Positions 32,405-44,699 of a DNA stretch of 64,000 bases are shown here, one piece after another; positions within the stretch are counted from its first letter, which is position 1; the number at the start of each line of letters is the position of its first letter. A program made the position numbers and the translations under genes. This stretch comes from Agarophyton chilense (lineage: Eukaryota > Rhodophyta > Florideophyceae > Gracilariales > Gracilariaceae), in assembly GCA_030374765.1 (NCBI GenBank), contig JARGXX010000097.1:558001-622000 (forward strand), given 5' to 3'. The notes under the pieces are model-generated. The model did not search any database. It had not been told where the DNA came from and worked only from the letters and a program-made list of their open reading frames with translations.

Positions 32405-34955
32405 TTTCGATGTGCCTTTAGAATAAAATGAGAAAGCCGAATAGGCAGTTTGTGTTACACATTGAGGACGAGAAGGTGGCGCCGTCAAACACCACCCCCC
32501 GCTTGGCAGCGGTTTCGCGACTTTTGCCGGTCCAACACGACGTTCACCACGCTATACAACACACAACTGTAAACGTTCCCACGAAAGTGCACCAGTTTTT
32601 TTTAATTCCGACGATCAATAAGTTAAAAAACAACTCATCGCATTCGGCCTCAGAAAAATTCAGTCCATGGGAACTCGCTACAATTACAGTCGCCTCAGCG
32701 CTATGCTAGCCAGGACACATGCCTTTTAGCTTCGCCGTCAAGTCTAATCTTCACGCAGCGAGCTCGAAGGTAAGAAGGGCTCACTCAGCCTTACTTTCGC
32801 AATGCATAGCGGAACCACCACGCGGTACAACGAGAACTTGGCTCGGTTCGAAGGCCCGTGGCCGCCTAGTATGCAGAATCTAAACCCTCTTCAAAATCCT
32901 TCGATGGTAGCTGCTGCGGCCAGCCGGCAGCTTTCTTGCACATCTCACATCAACACCACACAATTTCAACACAGCTCACGGTGTTCTAGAGGGCTCTACC
33001 GAACATGTAAGAACCCACAAGTTTCAGTTTCTTTGGCCCAGAATAGCGCTCTGCCACACATTCCGAGAAATGGCCCTGAAACGTTCTACAGTAGGCGCAA
33101 ATGCGTTGCGTAGAAAAAAAAAAAACTTAGCCTACAGCAGTACGTGAGTCGATGGGATTTGTGACGCGTGCCGCTTGATATGCATGCCCTACAGCGGCAC
33201 AACTAATACAGTAGCGCAGCTATTATTTGGACTGTAGGACAACTTTTTATTTAGAACCGCCAATTCAGCACGCAACTGTGGATCACCCATGATGGTCTAC
33301 TTTTGGGGGTGCAGTGTCTGCATCTGCGCAGCGGGGCGGATAGCGTAAACGCGTAGGTGAAACAACTTGTGGTTGGTTAATCGAGTCTTGTAGATCGTTT
33401 ATTCGGGCGGAGCCACCGGCGCTTAACAAGAGTTTCGAGCGTCCGATTCCGGGTTAGTCAACCACTGCGGGTTATCGACATAGTCGTCTGTCGGATATCG
33501 ATGGACTGGTCTGGTCAATGTGTGCGACCGATGTCTTACGGTTCAACTCGCTTTCGTATCGCGCCCGCTGATCATCAACGCACGGGTAAAATTGGGAGGC
33601 GTAAGAGGTGTAAAACGCACGAATGAAATGCGCGCTGCTTTTTCTATTTTAATGTAATCGATGAACATCGGACCTCCACTTGCACTCAATTAGAATAGAA
33701 ATTAAGCTATTATTTGGAGGTAGAGCTGTAGAACAAAAAATTAGTTAGAACCAGCTATTCAGCATTCAACGTAAATGCGTTTTGCTTCAAAAAAAACCGC
33801 GCAGCTAGAGCCACGCTGGCAAGTGCCGGAGCGGAAGCCTGCTTCCAAATGGTCTACATAATGTTGCTTCCGATTTGTATCAACCAACTCTTGTCACGTC
33901 AGCTTGACAAGAAACGATTGAAAAAATCCCTTCTGTGGCCACCAAATCATTCCTTATTACAGTTCGTGTTTTTTGTACATAATGTTTTTGCTTCTCTATT
34001 TGTTTCCTTGAAAGTTGCATCTGCACCACAACGCAAATGCGTCGATTCTTTTTGAGAACCATTAACTCACGTTAGACTGTTTAGTGCCTTCTGTTGTAAA
34101 CAAAATCGCTGGATACGGCGTACTGCTCACACTCTATGATAAATAAACATTTTTTCAAGACTAAGTTACTCTGTTCGCTCTTATGATATTATGTGCAGGT
34201 ACACATTTATATTTGTCTTGCACATAGTAACCACGTCTACGTTATCATCAAGCGAATACTCAACTGTGCGAGACGCTTATTCAGATTTGAAAACCTTCAG
34301 CATCACAGGGGAAAAACCATCCAACACCGAATCTTCACATTCTTCCGATCTTCTTATTAACCATTGCATCCAGGACATTATTTGCTTCTTTACTCAACGT
34401 GAGAAGCGTCACCGCCGACGTATATTTCAGAAGCTCTTCTTGAGGCGTTTTACGGTGTGTAGCAGTAACGCGAAGAGTCAGCGACAATTGGAGTGTTACC
34501 AACGCGGCCGTGAGCATCAAAAGATTTTAAGAAATGCTAATTACAAAAACATCGACTTCTTGTACCGTTTATGAGTTATTATGTTTCCCAAGTCTCCTAA
34601 TCTCCGAGTTCATTATAAATGTCGTCATCACCGAGCCAGCGTCAGTCCGAAAAACAATACTGTTTTCTAGAACAATTGTGATATTTACGCCCAGTCTTTC
34701 CATTGTGGTATAGGCCTTTACAGAATTTGTTTTAGTACATCACATTATTGTATTGTTGCCTCTGCCGGCCACGTATATATATTGATCACTTTATAAATCG
34801 CACTCTCAACCTTTTACACTCTTTCTTTCCGTTCTCTTTCGTTGACTTCTTTTCTTTGCACTATTTGGGTCTGATACTCTCGATAACATATCTACTACTT
34901 GTGTCTTTCTGGGTTATAACCACAAGCATTGTGTCCCCTTCCTAAATTTACGGAT
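32405..34955. other. No gene recognised; pair of diverged repeats at about 33215-33275 and 33706-33770
   Basis: The two blocks share AGCTATTATTTGGA and a TTAGAACC...TTCAGCA pattern, separated by about 490 bp, like ends of a small non-coding element. A 127-codon ORF at 34191-34574 begins with a possible signal sequence, but nothing else supports it. A 103-codon ORF at 32802-33113 is likewise unsupported. Confidence 0.4.
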
Positions 34956-34959
34956 ATGA

Positions 34960-35235
34960 CCTTTACATAGGTGCTGCGGAATTGGAACGAATCAGCGCAA
35001 CTGCATCCTACATTGGAATGCAGTTTTGATTAAGATGCGTACGTAGAACTGCGTAGATGTTTCAAGTGGATAGTTGCCAGATATTAGTGAAACTTATGAA
35101 ATGCACGCATTGAAAACAATCTCGAAACGCAAAGTAAGATTTTGTCTCCAAGCACCAAATACTACCTAACAAACAAGAGAAATAAGAATCAGTCGAAAAG
35201 ACAAAAGAAATATCATATCAACGCAGCACTTTCTT
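34960..35235 (+). repeat. 5' LTR of family B element (decayed)
   Basis: Alignable with 62978-63268 through blocks such as AACTGCATCC and the run up to TTGGTGCTCAA, the probable primer-binding site (TTGGTGCCCAA at 63269). Left boundary uncertain. Confidence 0.55.
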
Positions 35236-35344
35236 TTGGTGCTCAACTATTTTGCCTCACGCGGGACAAATGCGAACCAAAGCGCGTCAATAAAGTGGTT
35301 GGCAGCCTTTAAAGAGCACAAAATTTGCTGTTTGCGTTCAACGT

Positions 35345-36990
35345 GATGTCAAATTACGAACCTATGTCACTTAGTTTTGTAGTGCAACGCCCTCGGCAAT
35401 ATTCCGGTGTCGGATACTCAAAAGTTAGTATTTATACTCCCGTGGGGGATGCCCTACTTTCAAGAGGAAAGTTGTAGGATTTTTGTCGCTATGGTAGCGT
35501 GATATATTTAGAAGGCAGGAACCCCCGTTATAATGGGTCCCTACATGAGAACAAAATTAATTAGAAATGTAGTAGTAAAGTTAATGGCACTAGATTAGTT
35601 TATTTAATCTAATTAATTAGTCTTGTGCTTGCAGTAGAACAGTACTTTTGCTCCGGCGATATCGTCGTCGCCATCACGAAGTAAATTGGGACCGGGTGTT
35701 CGGCTCTAATTGTGACTGCCTTGGCAGGATTACTACTCCTTTCGGGGGATATCCGCCTTAGCATCGGTTCAGTTATTCCACCGGCATCTCTTTAAGGGTG
35801 ATTCTTACTACGCGTTGCACGTTTTCCCTGTTTCTTTTATAGTTGTATTCTACTGTGTGTTACAAGTTTCTTCTCCGCCCCAGTTTTTGGAGTTTTCTTG
35901 GTTTCTTGTTATTTCAACTGCTCCGTTGGAGTTTTTTCCTTTATTCATTCCCTTATTTCCCCTGTTCCAGGGGTTACCGGCATTTCTATCGTACACTGCG
36001 TACTCGTTTTTATCCTCACTTCCGAGGTATATCCTGAAGTCTCTGTGGAGTTACACCCACAGCTAGGAGATACGAAAGGCTCTACGCTGAGTTCTCCTTA
36101 GAAGGGAGCAAGGCTTCGAACACCTTGAGTGTCTTTTCCCCCTTGCGAGGTATTGCACTACAATTTGGATGCCAAGATTAAAGAGTTATGCGCAGTCTAT
36201 CATGCTAATATTTGAAGTGTATTATGCGGATTATAAGGAATCAATCTCAGACAACAACCATACTTCCGCTGCTGAAAACCACTTTCAACCAGCCTCGATA
36301 CAACAGTGCGTCAAACGAGAGATGCTATTATTTGTGGTTTTTGGCATGTATCGATGACGCAGGCCCAGTTCGAAAGGCTGCTGACAAATCGACGAACATC
36401 TGATTCGAAATTGCTTTCTAAAAAGCTCAAAAAGAATTGTGGCAACGCCTACCAACATCAAACTATGCAATATAGTGTCGATCACTTTTAAGAGACCCAG
36501 GTGAAGCTGTGAGAGAATTGTCTGTTAATATCGTTATGAATGTGATAACAAACAATGCATCAAAATTAGTAAAAGATCAAGTGATCTGCAAAACGATCGT
36601 TTCGAAATTAATGATTTTTTTAGAATCCGCCGAGCTACGCATTCGTCTCCAAACCCATAAGTAGTATTGGAACGCCGCAAAGAATGATAAAATATCAGTT
36701 TTTAGGAAGTGAGCTAGAGCTCTGGCCGTCTAAGTGCACAACGGCGAAGCTACAAGAGTGTGGAAGAATTGGAAACACGAGCGTGGAAGAGAAAACCTCT
36801 CGAAGAACAGTGAACACGAGGATCCGCAACGCAGTCGCAAGAGTCCGAAACGAGATTCATTGAGGTCAGCTGCTCAGAAAATTGAGAGACAAAATACTTT
36901 TTGGACGAAGCCATTCCTGAACAAAAAGTGCGACAAGAAGCATCGAATCCAAGATTGTAATATTGCTTCCAACAAAGATGAAAAGTAGCT
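35345..36990 (+). pseudogene. Decayed gag of family B, split by a solo LTR
   Basis: Begins MSNYEPMSLSF, matching MSKYGVVSTIL at 63376. Interrupted at 35378-36162 and continues after it in pieces (36164-36490) matching the gag of the window-end copy, for example RNQSQTTTI opposite a DLNHTRAAA segment and CVKRE opposite CVKPE. A Cys/His knuckle remnant KKCDKKHRIQDCN lies near 36925-36965. Confidence 0.65.
35378..36162 (+). repeat. Solo LTR of gypsy family A inside family B gag
   Basis: 785 bp, TGTAGTGCAACGC...TTGCACTACA. The last 120 bp (GGGAGCAAGGCTTCGAACAC at about 36103) match the LTRs of the complete element in plus orientation. Flanks AGTTT and ATTTG are an imperfect duplication. The gag sequence reads across it, so this is insertion followed by LTR-LTR recombination. 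Confidence 0.75.
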
Positions 36991-37049
36991 CGTGGACTGT
37001 TTTGTCGTAGAGAAGATGATGAAGAAAAGCACCAAAAGCCCTCGTGTAC

Positions 37050-37192
37050 ATCCCAAGAAGAGAGGCGACGGAAGGTACAAAATTCTACCCGAAGAACGAG
37101 TTGTAAGAGTCGAAATTGGAGACTCTGGCGCTGACTGTAGCGCTATTCAAAAGAACACGTTGAAGAAAGACTTTTTAGAAAACTACTTCTAG
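37050..37192 (+). pseudogene. Protease remnant, family B
   Basis: In the frame ending 37192, RVVRVEIGDSGADCSAIQK carries the aspartic protease motif in the form DSGAD within a VEIG-D-GAD-S-I context. It follows a Lys-rich linker from gag. Confidence 0.55.
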
Positions 37193-37956
37193 GTCATAGG
37201 TATTTTCGAAATCATTGAACCTCGATAATGTATATCAGAGCACTACTAAAGCCTCAATCGTGTTCTAGTCAAAACAGAAGGTCCCCATCTCGCTAGTAAT
37301 TGTCCTCTCCAGGACCAAGATACATGCACTTCTGCATGAAGTAAAGTTTTTCATTTTGGATCAGAGTATGAAAGACGTTATTCTTGAAAGCCCTATGCTC
37401 AAATAAATAGCACCATTTCGAGAGGGATTGCGTAGCGATTAACAATTTATGTCTTAACTGCGTCAGCACATCTACTGAGAAGAGTATCTTTAGATGTGTA
37501 TCCTACAGAGACAATGAAGAGAACCCAAAAAAATCCCGGAATACCTCTATATTAGAGTAAGGATAGACACACCGAAGGACATCGATGAAGCTCTCTTATA
37601 TCTGGAGTAAGAATCTCGGAAGAATGAAATGAAAAAAGAAGAGCTTCGTAAGTTGAAGAGTTTACTACAAGCCTATCGCTCAGTATTTCGCATAGAGCCT
37701 TTAAGTGAAAGCACCTAGGGTATGGTTTCTTAATAATGAGGTAGTTTATATGTGTATATGAGTTATGAACAGCGTCGCCTTTGGCGGAGTATCATTTTTC
37801 AGTTATGAGGGATGCTCATGTGCTATAAACGTAGGCATGCGCCATGGACACGTCAGATGAGGATGAATGGAACACGTGTAGGACGAATAGTTGAGAGGTG
37901 GTTGCTTGGATTGTTTAGACAGCTACCCTAGTTTTTTATACGTATGTAGAGAGATT

Positions 37957-38546
37957 TGCTACAGTTCTCAGTACAATATAATGTCTCGGCGACTCCGCAG
38001 AGACATCAAGTAAAGATCCCAATCTAAGGTTCTAGGCTCTAGACTTGTTATCCTTCGCGAGTACACCCACCATCCAATAAGTAGTCCACGCAGAGTACTA
38101 ACTGTGTATCCTCCCTACAACAACAATGGTTTCACCGACACCGTCGTCTTCTACTTACACACACTGTCTATGGATTTTTAACACAGTATTTGTTTCTTTT
38201 ACCCTTTTTGTCCTTCCCTGTTTTTCGTTTATTCTATCCCCACTTTCGTGGTTTGTTTTCCTTTTTTCAGTAATTTTTTTGTTTCCCTCCTGGCAGTGGC
38301 TTTCTGAACGCTTTTCGTTGCTGTCACGACTACAGTCAACTCGTGACCTCACCGGAAAACACCCCACACACGTTTTGTGTATTCTACCGTTTCATCTCTA
38401 CTCTCCGCGCTTGTCGTGAAGTTAATCCTCTAACATACACTGTGAATTTGGTATACGCAGCTGGAAAGGCTCCGCTTGCTAATTCACCCACTTTAGTGGA
38501 AAACTCGAACATATTCGTGATGGCTTTGCCACGCGGCATTGCAACA
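37957..38546 (+). repeat. Solo LTR of gypsy family A (short form), plus orientation
   Basis: About 590 bp ending GGCATTGCAACA. Its end region (ATATTCGTGATGGC) aligns with the reverse complement of the family A terminus at 40551. Left end placed at TGCTACAG by length only. Confidence 0.5.
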
Positions 38547-38759
38547 CAAGCTTGGGCCCGCTCCTCCCGCTAAGTTGTCTTCATAGCAGGTCGAACTAAG
38601 TCCTGGAGCCAAACTAGGCCGCTGCCTTTAGGGAAGTTACTGCCAGATCCAGGGATTTTTCATCAGTCAAACGATCAAACAGATGGAAGAATTAGGCGTG
38701 GTGTATAGAAACACAGCTGCCAAGTAGGCCAGTCCCACCCTTGCTATATCAAATCCCTA

Positions 38760-40000
38760 AACGGAACAACTACGTCTCATTGTCGACAAACGCCGCATTA
38801 ACTCCAAAACGATAGCCATGAAGTACCCGATGTCACATATCGATTAGAACTTACACGAGTGCGGAGGCTCAAAAATGTTCGCCAACATCGATTTCTGCCA
38901 CGGATACTGGCCGTTTTTCATATCTCATGACTGACAGGAGCTCATTTTTATCCAAAAGCTGCTTGTTGTACATCCGACGTGGCGTATGCTTCAGGGAGGT
39001 ACTGACTCAGGAAACCATTTGTAAGCTTGCGCGCAAGCCGCATTTGCGAAAAAAATCAAAGAACCTCATCAAATGTATAAATGATTTTCTTCTACACAAG
39101 AAAAAGAACGTGAACTCATAGTCGCCAACGAGAAATTGTTAGCAGTATGTCATCGATTCAATTTCCGACTAAATCCAAAGAAGAGCCTTTTTGTAAAGAA
39201 GAGTGAAGTTCTGTGAAAACATCATCTCAAAGAATAGAGTACAATATTATCCACGTTCACTCCAGATCCTCATTGACATAAAAGTCCCAAACATCACAAG
39301 TGCGCTTCAGCAACTGCTCTGTTCTACGAATCGGATGTGAACTTCTATCCCTGTCTAAGCCAAGCCATTTCAGCAATTGAATAATCTCAAGAACGAAATT
39401 CACGAGGGTGTGGGGTCACGAAAAAATAGTGCAGTGATGAAAGTCAACAAAGCAGATAAATGGAACGCTAAGCACCAGATGACATACGCCATAAACCCAT
39501 AAAACCCCTAAACCCGTAAAATGCACCTCATCACTGCGACAAAACTGTCCTACTCCAAAGAAACACACACTCTTTGCCTCTACATCAGTGCTTTTGAAAC
39601 TAACTGGGTCGCAGTTTTCACTCAGATCTCGGAAAAGCATCGCAAAATTGACGTCGGGTAACAAAGCTATGGGTCGCCTGCATTCTTTTCTGGGGGGTTT
39701 TGTGGCGCTGCAGTGCACTGGAGCACCGCGGAAAAGGAAGGATTTGTGATCTTCGAGGCTATGAGTAAAAATGATTATCTCGTATTTGGTCAGTCCGTCT
39801 CGTTCTTCACGGACCGCGGAAACCTTGTCATGATATACAACCTATAAAGAAAGATCCCTTGCACACCACTCCAAACGTCTAGTAAACTGATGAGATGGGC
39901 GATGAAGCCCCACGGTTTCAAGTACACAATACAGCATCTACCAGGTCAACCATTTGTTTGGACGGATATAACGACACGCTGGAGCGTATCAATGAATAAC
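38760..40000 (+). pseudogene. Decayed RT and RNase H, family B
   Basis: RT fingers and palm: MKYPMSHID, then FANIDFCHGYW, the first catalytic Asp block. RNase H: LYISAFETNWVAVFTQIS, WSTAEKEGFVIFEAMSKNDY, FFTDRGNL, SKLMRWAMKPHGFKYTIQHL and WTDITTRW. These are the standard order of a Ty3/gypsy RNase H. Several stops. The lineage is clearly different from family A. Confidence 0.75.
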
Positions 40001-40303
40001 TGCAAGATTATCTCTCTTATCAAAACAATGAGTTCCTGGTGGTAACAGATTTGCAGAAGGTTGAAAAGACCGCAGATTAGACATTTTCGTGAAGTGGAAC
40101 GGTTTTTAGGACAACAAAACCTATTGGGTCTCATGACAAAGCCTAAAACATGACATAGTAAACTTGCTGAAGAATTATTTGCACCAATTTTAAAAAGACG
40201 CTAAAACACAAGAGAACAGACTGCTCAAATTTTTATAACTGACCTTCCTACTTCTTTCGAAGAATCGGTCATTAGGGGACTGTTGAACACCCACTTGTAT
40301 GAT

Positions 40304-40550
40304 TGGGATGCACAGGTGCACCCCGAAGTAGGGTGCTTTGGAATTGGAGCGATACAGCTCCACTGCATCCCAGAGCGGACTGCAGATCTATATGTGATAA
40401 GTGCTTAGAACTGAGTAGACCCTCGAAGTAGTTAAGTGCCAGATGAAAGCGAATCCTACGCACGCACTAGAGATAATTCTGAAACGCTAACTTGCAGTCA
40501 GTATCGAAAAACAAGAAAATATATTATAAAAAATAAAAATTTGATTCGGT
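40304..40550 (+). repeat. 3' LTR of family B (truncated by an LTR insertion)
   Basis: Starts TGGGATGCACAGGTGCACCC, matching TGAGATGCTTAGGTGCACCC at 62978. It proceeds through the TATA-like ATATATTATAAA and is then cut by the family A LTR at 40551. Confidence 0.6.
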
Positions 40551-41131
40551 TGTGGTGCAATGCCGCGAGGTAAAATGACCTCGAATATGTCCGGATCTTC
40601 CTCTGCAGATGGTAAATCAATGAGCGGAACCTCGTCAGCTGAACCTGACTAAGTCGGAGTGGAATTACGTGGCTCAATTTCACGACAAGCGAGTAGAGTA
40701 GAGAAGAAGCGGTGAGAACCACGAATCGTGTCTAGGGTATCCTTCGAAGAGGTCACGACTCCACTTTCGGATGATGGCAAGTGCAAGGAGTCGGAAGCCC
40801 GGTCCTACGAGGGAAATAAAACAATCACCAACAAAAGTGGGAAATGAAGCCACGAGAGTGGTCGTAAAATAAAGTAAAAATAGGGAAGGACAAAAAGAGA
40901 CAACCACAAAAGATTTGTAGACCGAGCCCACAACATTTTCGGTGAAACTCTCCTTTAATAAAGGGGGATAAACAGGTCGTAGGCTTCGCGGACTACCCTT
41001 TGGGAGGGCTGAGGACATGCGAAGGTGAACAAGTCTAGATCCAAGAACCCTTGGTTGAAAATATTTCGTCGTGTCTATGTGGAGTCGCTGAGGCACTGCA
41101 TAATATTTGGTACTGTTATAAATCCCCCTAC
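40551..41131 (-). repeat. LTR of gypsy family A, minus orientation
   Basis: Begins TGTGGTGCAATGCCGCG and shares GATGTCCGGATCTTCCTC, CTGACTAAGTCGGAGTG and CCAAGAACCCTTGGTTG with the 3880-4800 LTR. Directly followed by a second LTR at 41132. Confidence 0.6.
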
Positions 41132-41647
41132 TTTGGAGCAAAATCCGGAGGCTAAACAACACGAAGACGTTCTTTATCTTCCACTGTGCGGGGTAGCACA
41201 GCAACGGGGCCTCTCCGAGAATGCACGACAAAAACGGGGTGTACATCAGACTAAAATCATCACGATAAGCGGAGAGAGTTGAGTAAAAGGAGAAGGTTCA
41301 ATAGTATTGGTACAACGGCGGTATTCAGCCACGGGATTTGAAAGAGGGGTCAAGGGGTCACGCAGTAGGCAAGCGGGGCGTAAGGCACGGGAGCCAGAGT
41401 AAACTAGATAGAGTAGCCCTATACAGGGGCGAGAACACGTAAGTAGTAAGTACAGAAACCAATGTCTGTGGTAGTTTTCTGGAAGACGCGGGGTGGTAAG
41501 TCTGTCGTGGATAAAACCGCACAAACACCGAAAAGAGCAGTAATGCGCGAATCGGAATATACCTAGAACCACAAGAACCCGATTGGGGAAGAACTACTGA
41601 ACGACAATGCAAAATGGCAAAGCCACTCTATATTGTAGACTACTACA
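41132..41647 (-). repeat. Second LTR in tandem, minus orientation (short form)
   Basis: 516 bp, TTTGGAGCAAAATCCGG...GACTACTACA. Restarts the same family pattern (GCCTCTCCGAGAATGC) and matches 25289-25806 reversed over its whole length. Confidence 0.6.
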
Positions 41648-42090
41648 GTTAACTTCCTACATTAATAGAAATAATGCAGATAGGAAAACATTTAAACTAA
41701 CCACCAGTGTTAAGCACACCACGTGTACAACTCGCGTACTCGACCAGTCCGTCGGGAAATGATGCTTCCTAATATGGGCAAGACTCATAACAACGTGCAA
41801 GCTGTAGAAATGCCGAAGTCTTAGAAATCCGCCTTTCCGAATATTGCAATTCACCCATCCTTCCAGACAGATTAATGTTGAACACAGGGTAATTTGAAAC
41901 AGAGGCCAAGAAGCGTCTCCCAAATGGATCTGGGACAACATTATTAGATTTACAAATAGCTAATCCTCTTAAGACAAGCGCCAGAAAGTTGCCCTGTACC
42001 GTAGAACTGTTTGTTTTGAGATCATACACTTCATCGTCACATATCTCAACAGGGTACGATATCACTCCATCCTCACATCCATCAATAGAA
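41648..42090 (-). repeat. Block shared with 24821-25288; open minus frame without recognised domain
   Basis: Homologous to the sequence on the same side of the 25289 LTR. On the minus strand 42065-41769 is open (99 aa, with NNVVPDPFGRRFLASVSNYP) and looks protein-like, but I cannot name it. Probably the 3' internal end of the element whose LTR is at 41132-41647. Confidence 0.4.
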
Positions 42091-42444
42091 AAAATTCAAT
42101 CAAAACATGGCGCCATATCTCACGCGCTCTGACACAAGCTCAACGCAGGATAGTCTTTCAGCAACATTAACATTTTCTACCAAACGCAACTCTCTGCGCA
42201 CTATGAGATAATCACCACCTATTCCAATCACTGAAAGAGTGACTCATTCTAGGCGCAAACAGTCATGCGCAATAATAAAGCGACGTGAAAACGAAAAAAA
42301 AAGTTGTTACACAACGATAAAAAGATGTCAAACTGCCACAACAGCACAAAAGTATACGACATGTTGTATCCTATAAGGGTCTTTCAGTTGGAAGAGTTCA
42401 TCGTATGAGCCAACATATGAAGCTCAGGAAGCAGGAAGGAACCC

Positions 42445-44121
42445 CTTACTGCAACAGTTCGTACAGAGCTCGAAGAGCAGTTCACTGTCGACCTATTTGC
42501 GTTTGTTGCATCAAGAGGTTTTGTAGCGACTGTAGACGTTCTGGAAACGATTTCAAGCAAGATAATTAGATATGGGCGCAAGAAGTTTCCGAATTGCTAC
42601 CCTTCTGACGACTGAGCACGAGCATTTCGTGCCAGACACCGTGACATGACGCCTCGTAAAATTAAAAACAAAAACGCTACGAAGCTGGCTTCAGAGCACC
42701 CTTCACATGTTGTGAGCCTTGTCCGGGCTCTGAAGAAGTTTAAACAGGCAAATCCGGGAATACTGTCCGATCCGGATCGTATCTAGAATATGGATGAAAC
42801 CAAGGTGGGAAGAGAGTATGGCAAACACAGTAAGGCATTCTTGTAATATTTCACACATTGCGGCGGGTGTAATGTGTCATTCACGAAGCCAGGAAAGCAC
42901 CTGGCTTTCGGCGTTATTGAATCGGTTTCTGGCAAATTATTGCCACCGTTTCTTGTTTTCGCAGCTAAGAAACTATAATGTGTTGGTACCAAGCTCTAAA
43001 TCCAGAAATTTTCAAAGACTCTTCGTGATCTTCACATTTGGTAGCATTTAAGGACTTGTTTCCAGGAGGTGCATCGGTTTGGGGTACCGAAAATGGGTCC
43101 ATGAAAATGGAAGTAATCAAAGAATTTCGTGAGTCATATCTGTTGTCCGATATGGCCATTTGACCACTGGTGCCCAATGTTGTCGGATATGGACGTTTCG
43201 CCTCGGTTACCCGATACGTAAGTTTGGCCCCGAAGGTCCAAGATATACGTTTGGCTTACGTTGTCCGATACGGACTTTTGGCTTCTACACCGCGCTCAAT
43301 TTGAAGTACTTAAGATTCTTGTAGAGGAACACTGCGACAGTAAATCGTCGGTACCCTCGACGCACTAACTTCTGCATATACCACAAGAATATGATTCCCC
43401 GCGCGAAAAGGAAGCCCCAACTAAACTGAAAGGTGCTGCTTTTGCTCGAGGGGCATAAATAGGGCAATGGACTGAGTTGGGTCCAGAAGGCGAAAATATT
43501 TGATATAAAAGTTATACAGAGCGCCATTCGACAAATACACGACTATCTGAATATTTTCTCATTGTGTGACTTTTCAGATATAGGAATGCGGCAAAAAAAA
43601 CTGTCCATTGCAGGATATAGAGACTTGTCAAAATCAATCGTAGAGAAATCATTTGTAGATGCAGGACTCTGGCCGATGGGCTTTCGGTTATTGGATTGGG
43701 CGCGACAGAAATATGCTGGTAGAAAACAACACATGGAGGCTATGAAGCAAATTTTAGATGTGGGCAGAACGTTATACCACGCAGAAACATCCCAGGCCAT
43801 TCTCGAACAAAAGACACCACCAGCATAAGCGTGAAAGTCAATTACAAGCTACATGAAGGAGGCAAACAGAGTCGAAGACATAATCGAGGAGTGCACACCA
43901 ACCACCAAACGTATATTAAAGTACACGACAGTGGACCGTTCTGGTTTCGACCCATCTACTTGAGCGCCTGCCGCCTATTTGACGTACGAAGATATGATAG
44001 AAGTGCGAAAGAAAAGGGAGATGCAAACAAACAGTTGGCATTAGAGAAAAAACGTGTTGCAAATGAACGTGTTATGAAGCAAGAGAAGGCAACTATAGAG
44101 CGTGAAGAACGACAGCGTTAA
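42445..44121 (+). pseudogene. Pogo/jerky-like DDE transposase relic
   Basis: One frame from 42445 reads a helix-turn-helix region (LEEQFTVDLFAFVASRGFVA through FPNCYPSDD, with TGA where Trp is usual, then ARAFRARHRD). It continues to the first catalytic block NMDETKV and the following strand-strand block HLAFGVIESVSGKLLPPFLV, with stops at 42613, 42784, 42844 and 42976. A later frame (43562-43828) gives the C-terminal segment IVEKSFVDAGLWPMGF, typical of the end of the catalytic domain. 44000-44121 gives a Lys/Glu-rich coiled tail. This order matches DDE_1-type pogo transposases with a CENP-B-like DNA-binding part. Terminal inverted repeats were not found. Confidence 0.65.
43141..43282 (+). 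repeat. Degenerate tandem repeat, about 35 bp
   Basis: Recurrent motif like TTGTCCGATATGG-C-TTTGGCC, seen four to five times with decay. It lies within the transposase relic between its two recognisable halves. Confidence 0.45.
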
Positions 44122-44302
44122 ACGGCATCCAGAAAGAAGGCAAAAAAAGAGGCAGCTGCAAGCAAACGCCAGCATAAAGAAGAGAAGCGTACGTTAAAAA
44201 AAAAGGAACAGAATTCCACGAAGCGCAATAGATTTGTGTTGAAAGTGATGTATAGCACAGGAAAAGTTTCATGGTGCAAAAAGTGCAAATGATGCGATCA
44301 AG

Positions 44303-44680
44303 GTGAACAAATCATTTTCAGAAAGCGGAAGAAAAGAGAAAACGTTTCGGGATGATATGAACCAAGCAAAAACCGACGCAAAGGTCATGAACGGGAACGA
44401 CGTTGATAAGGAAAGCGAGTGCCAAGAAGGCGGCCGAGCGCTTCTGGAAGTGCACGAGCTCGACGCAAAAGTGGCTGAAACTCGTGAGCAGGTTTTTCAA
44501 AAGTCGGTGGTGCATCGGACGCGCTTCGAAGACGCGGGGTTCAATGCGTTTACGTTGGTGCAAAAGCGAGCAGGTATTCCCACTTGCGCTGGAACGTCTG
44601 CGGAGACGGACATAGTTTTGTTTACGAGCGGGCGTGGCAGCGGAGCGTTTGTGAGGACGTGGGAGGGAGTGCTTGGATAG
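44303..44680 (+). CDS. Small ORF, unknown
   Basis: 125 codons, charged N-terminal half (Lys/Glu/Asp-rich), then LDAKVAETREQVFQKSVVH and a Gly/Ala/Thr end. It follows the transposase tail and could be its continuation or chance. No family recognised. Confidence 0.25.
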   Translation: MNKSFSESGRKEKTFRDDMNQAKTDAKVMNGNDVDKESECQEGGRALLEVHELDAKVAETREQVFQKSVVHRTRFEDAGFNAFTLVQKRAGIPTCAGTSAETDIVLFTSGRGSGAFVRTWEGVLG

Positions 44681-44699
44681 GTGTGAGTAAAATTGTGAA

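Larger units (their letters stand above)
34960..40550 (+). mobile_element. Decayed Ty3/gypsy element, family B, with nested LTR insertions
   Basis: 5' LTR about 34960-35235, gag from ATG 35345, zinc knuckle and protease 36734-37192, RT about 38760-39300, RNase H about 39570-39990, then directly the 3' LTR (40304-40550). No integrase was found between RNase H and the LTR. Family A LTRs have inserted at 35378-36162, 37957-38546 and 40551. The LTR and gag match those at 62978-64000. Frames are heavily broken. Confidence 0.75.

Noticed and set aside
34191..34574. 127-codon ORF with a possible signal sequence
   Set aside because: Considered as an effector-like secreted protein, but only the N-terminus is suggestive.
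43141..43282. CRISPR-like array
   Set aside because: Units are degenerate, no regular spacers, and the setting is a eukaryotic transposon relic.
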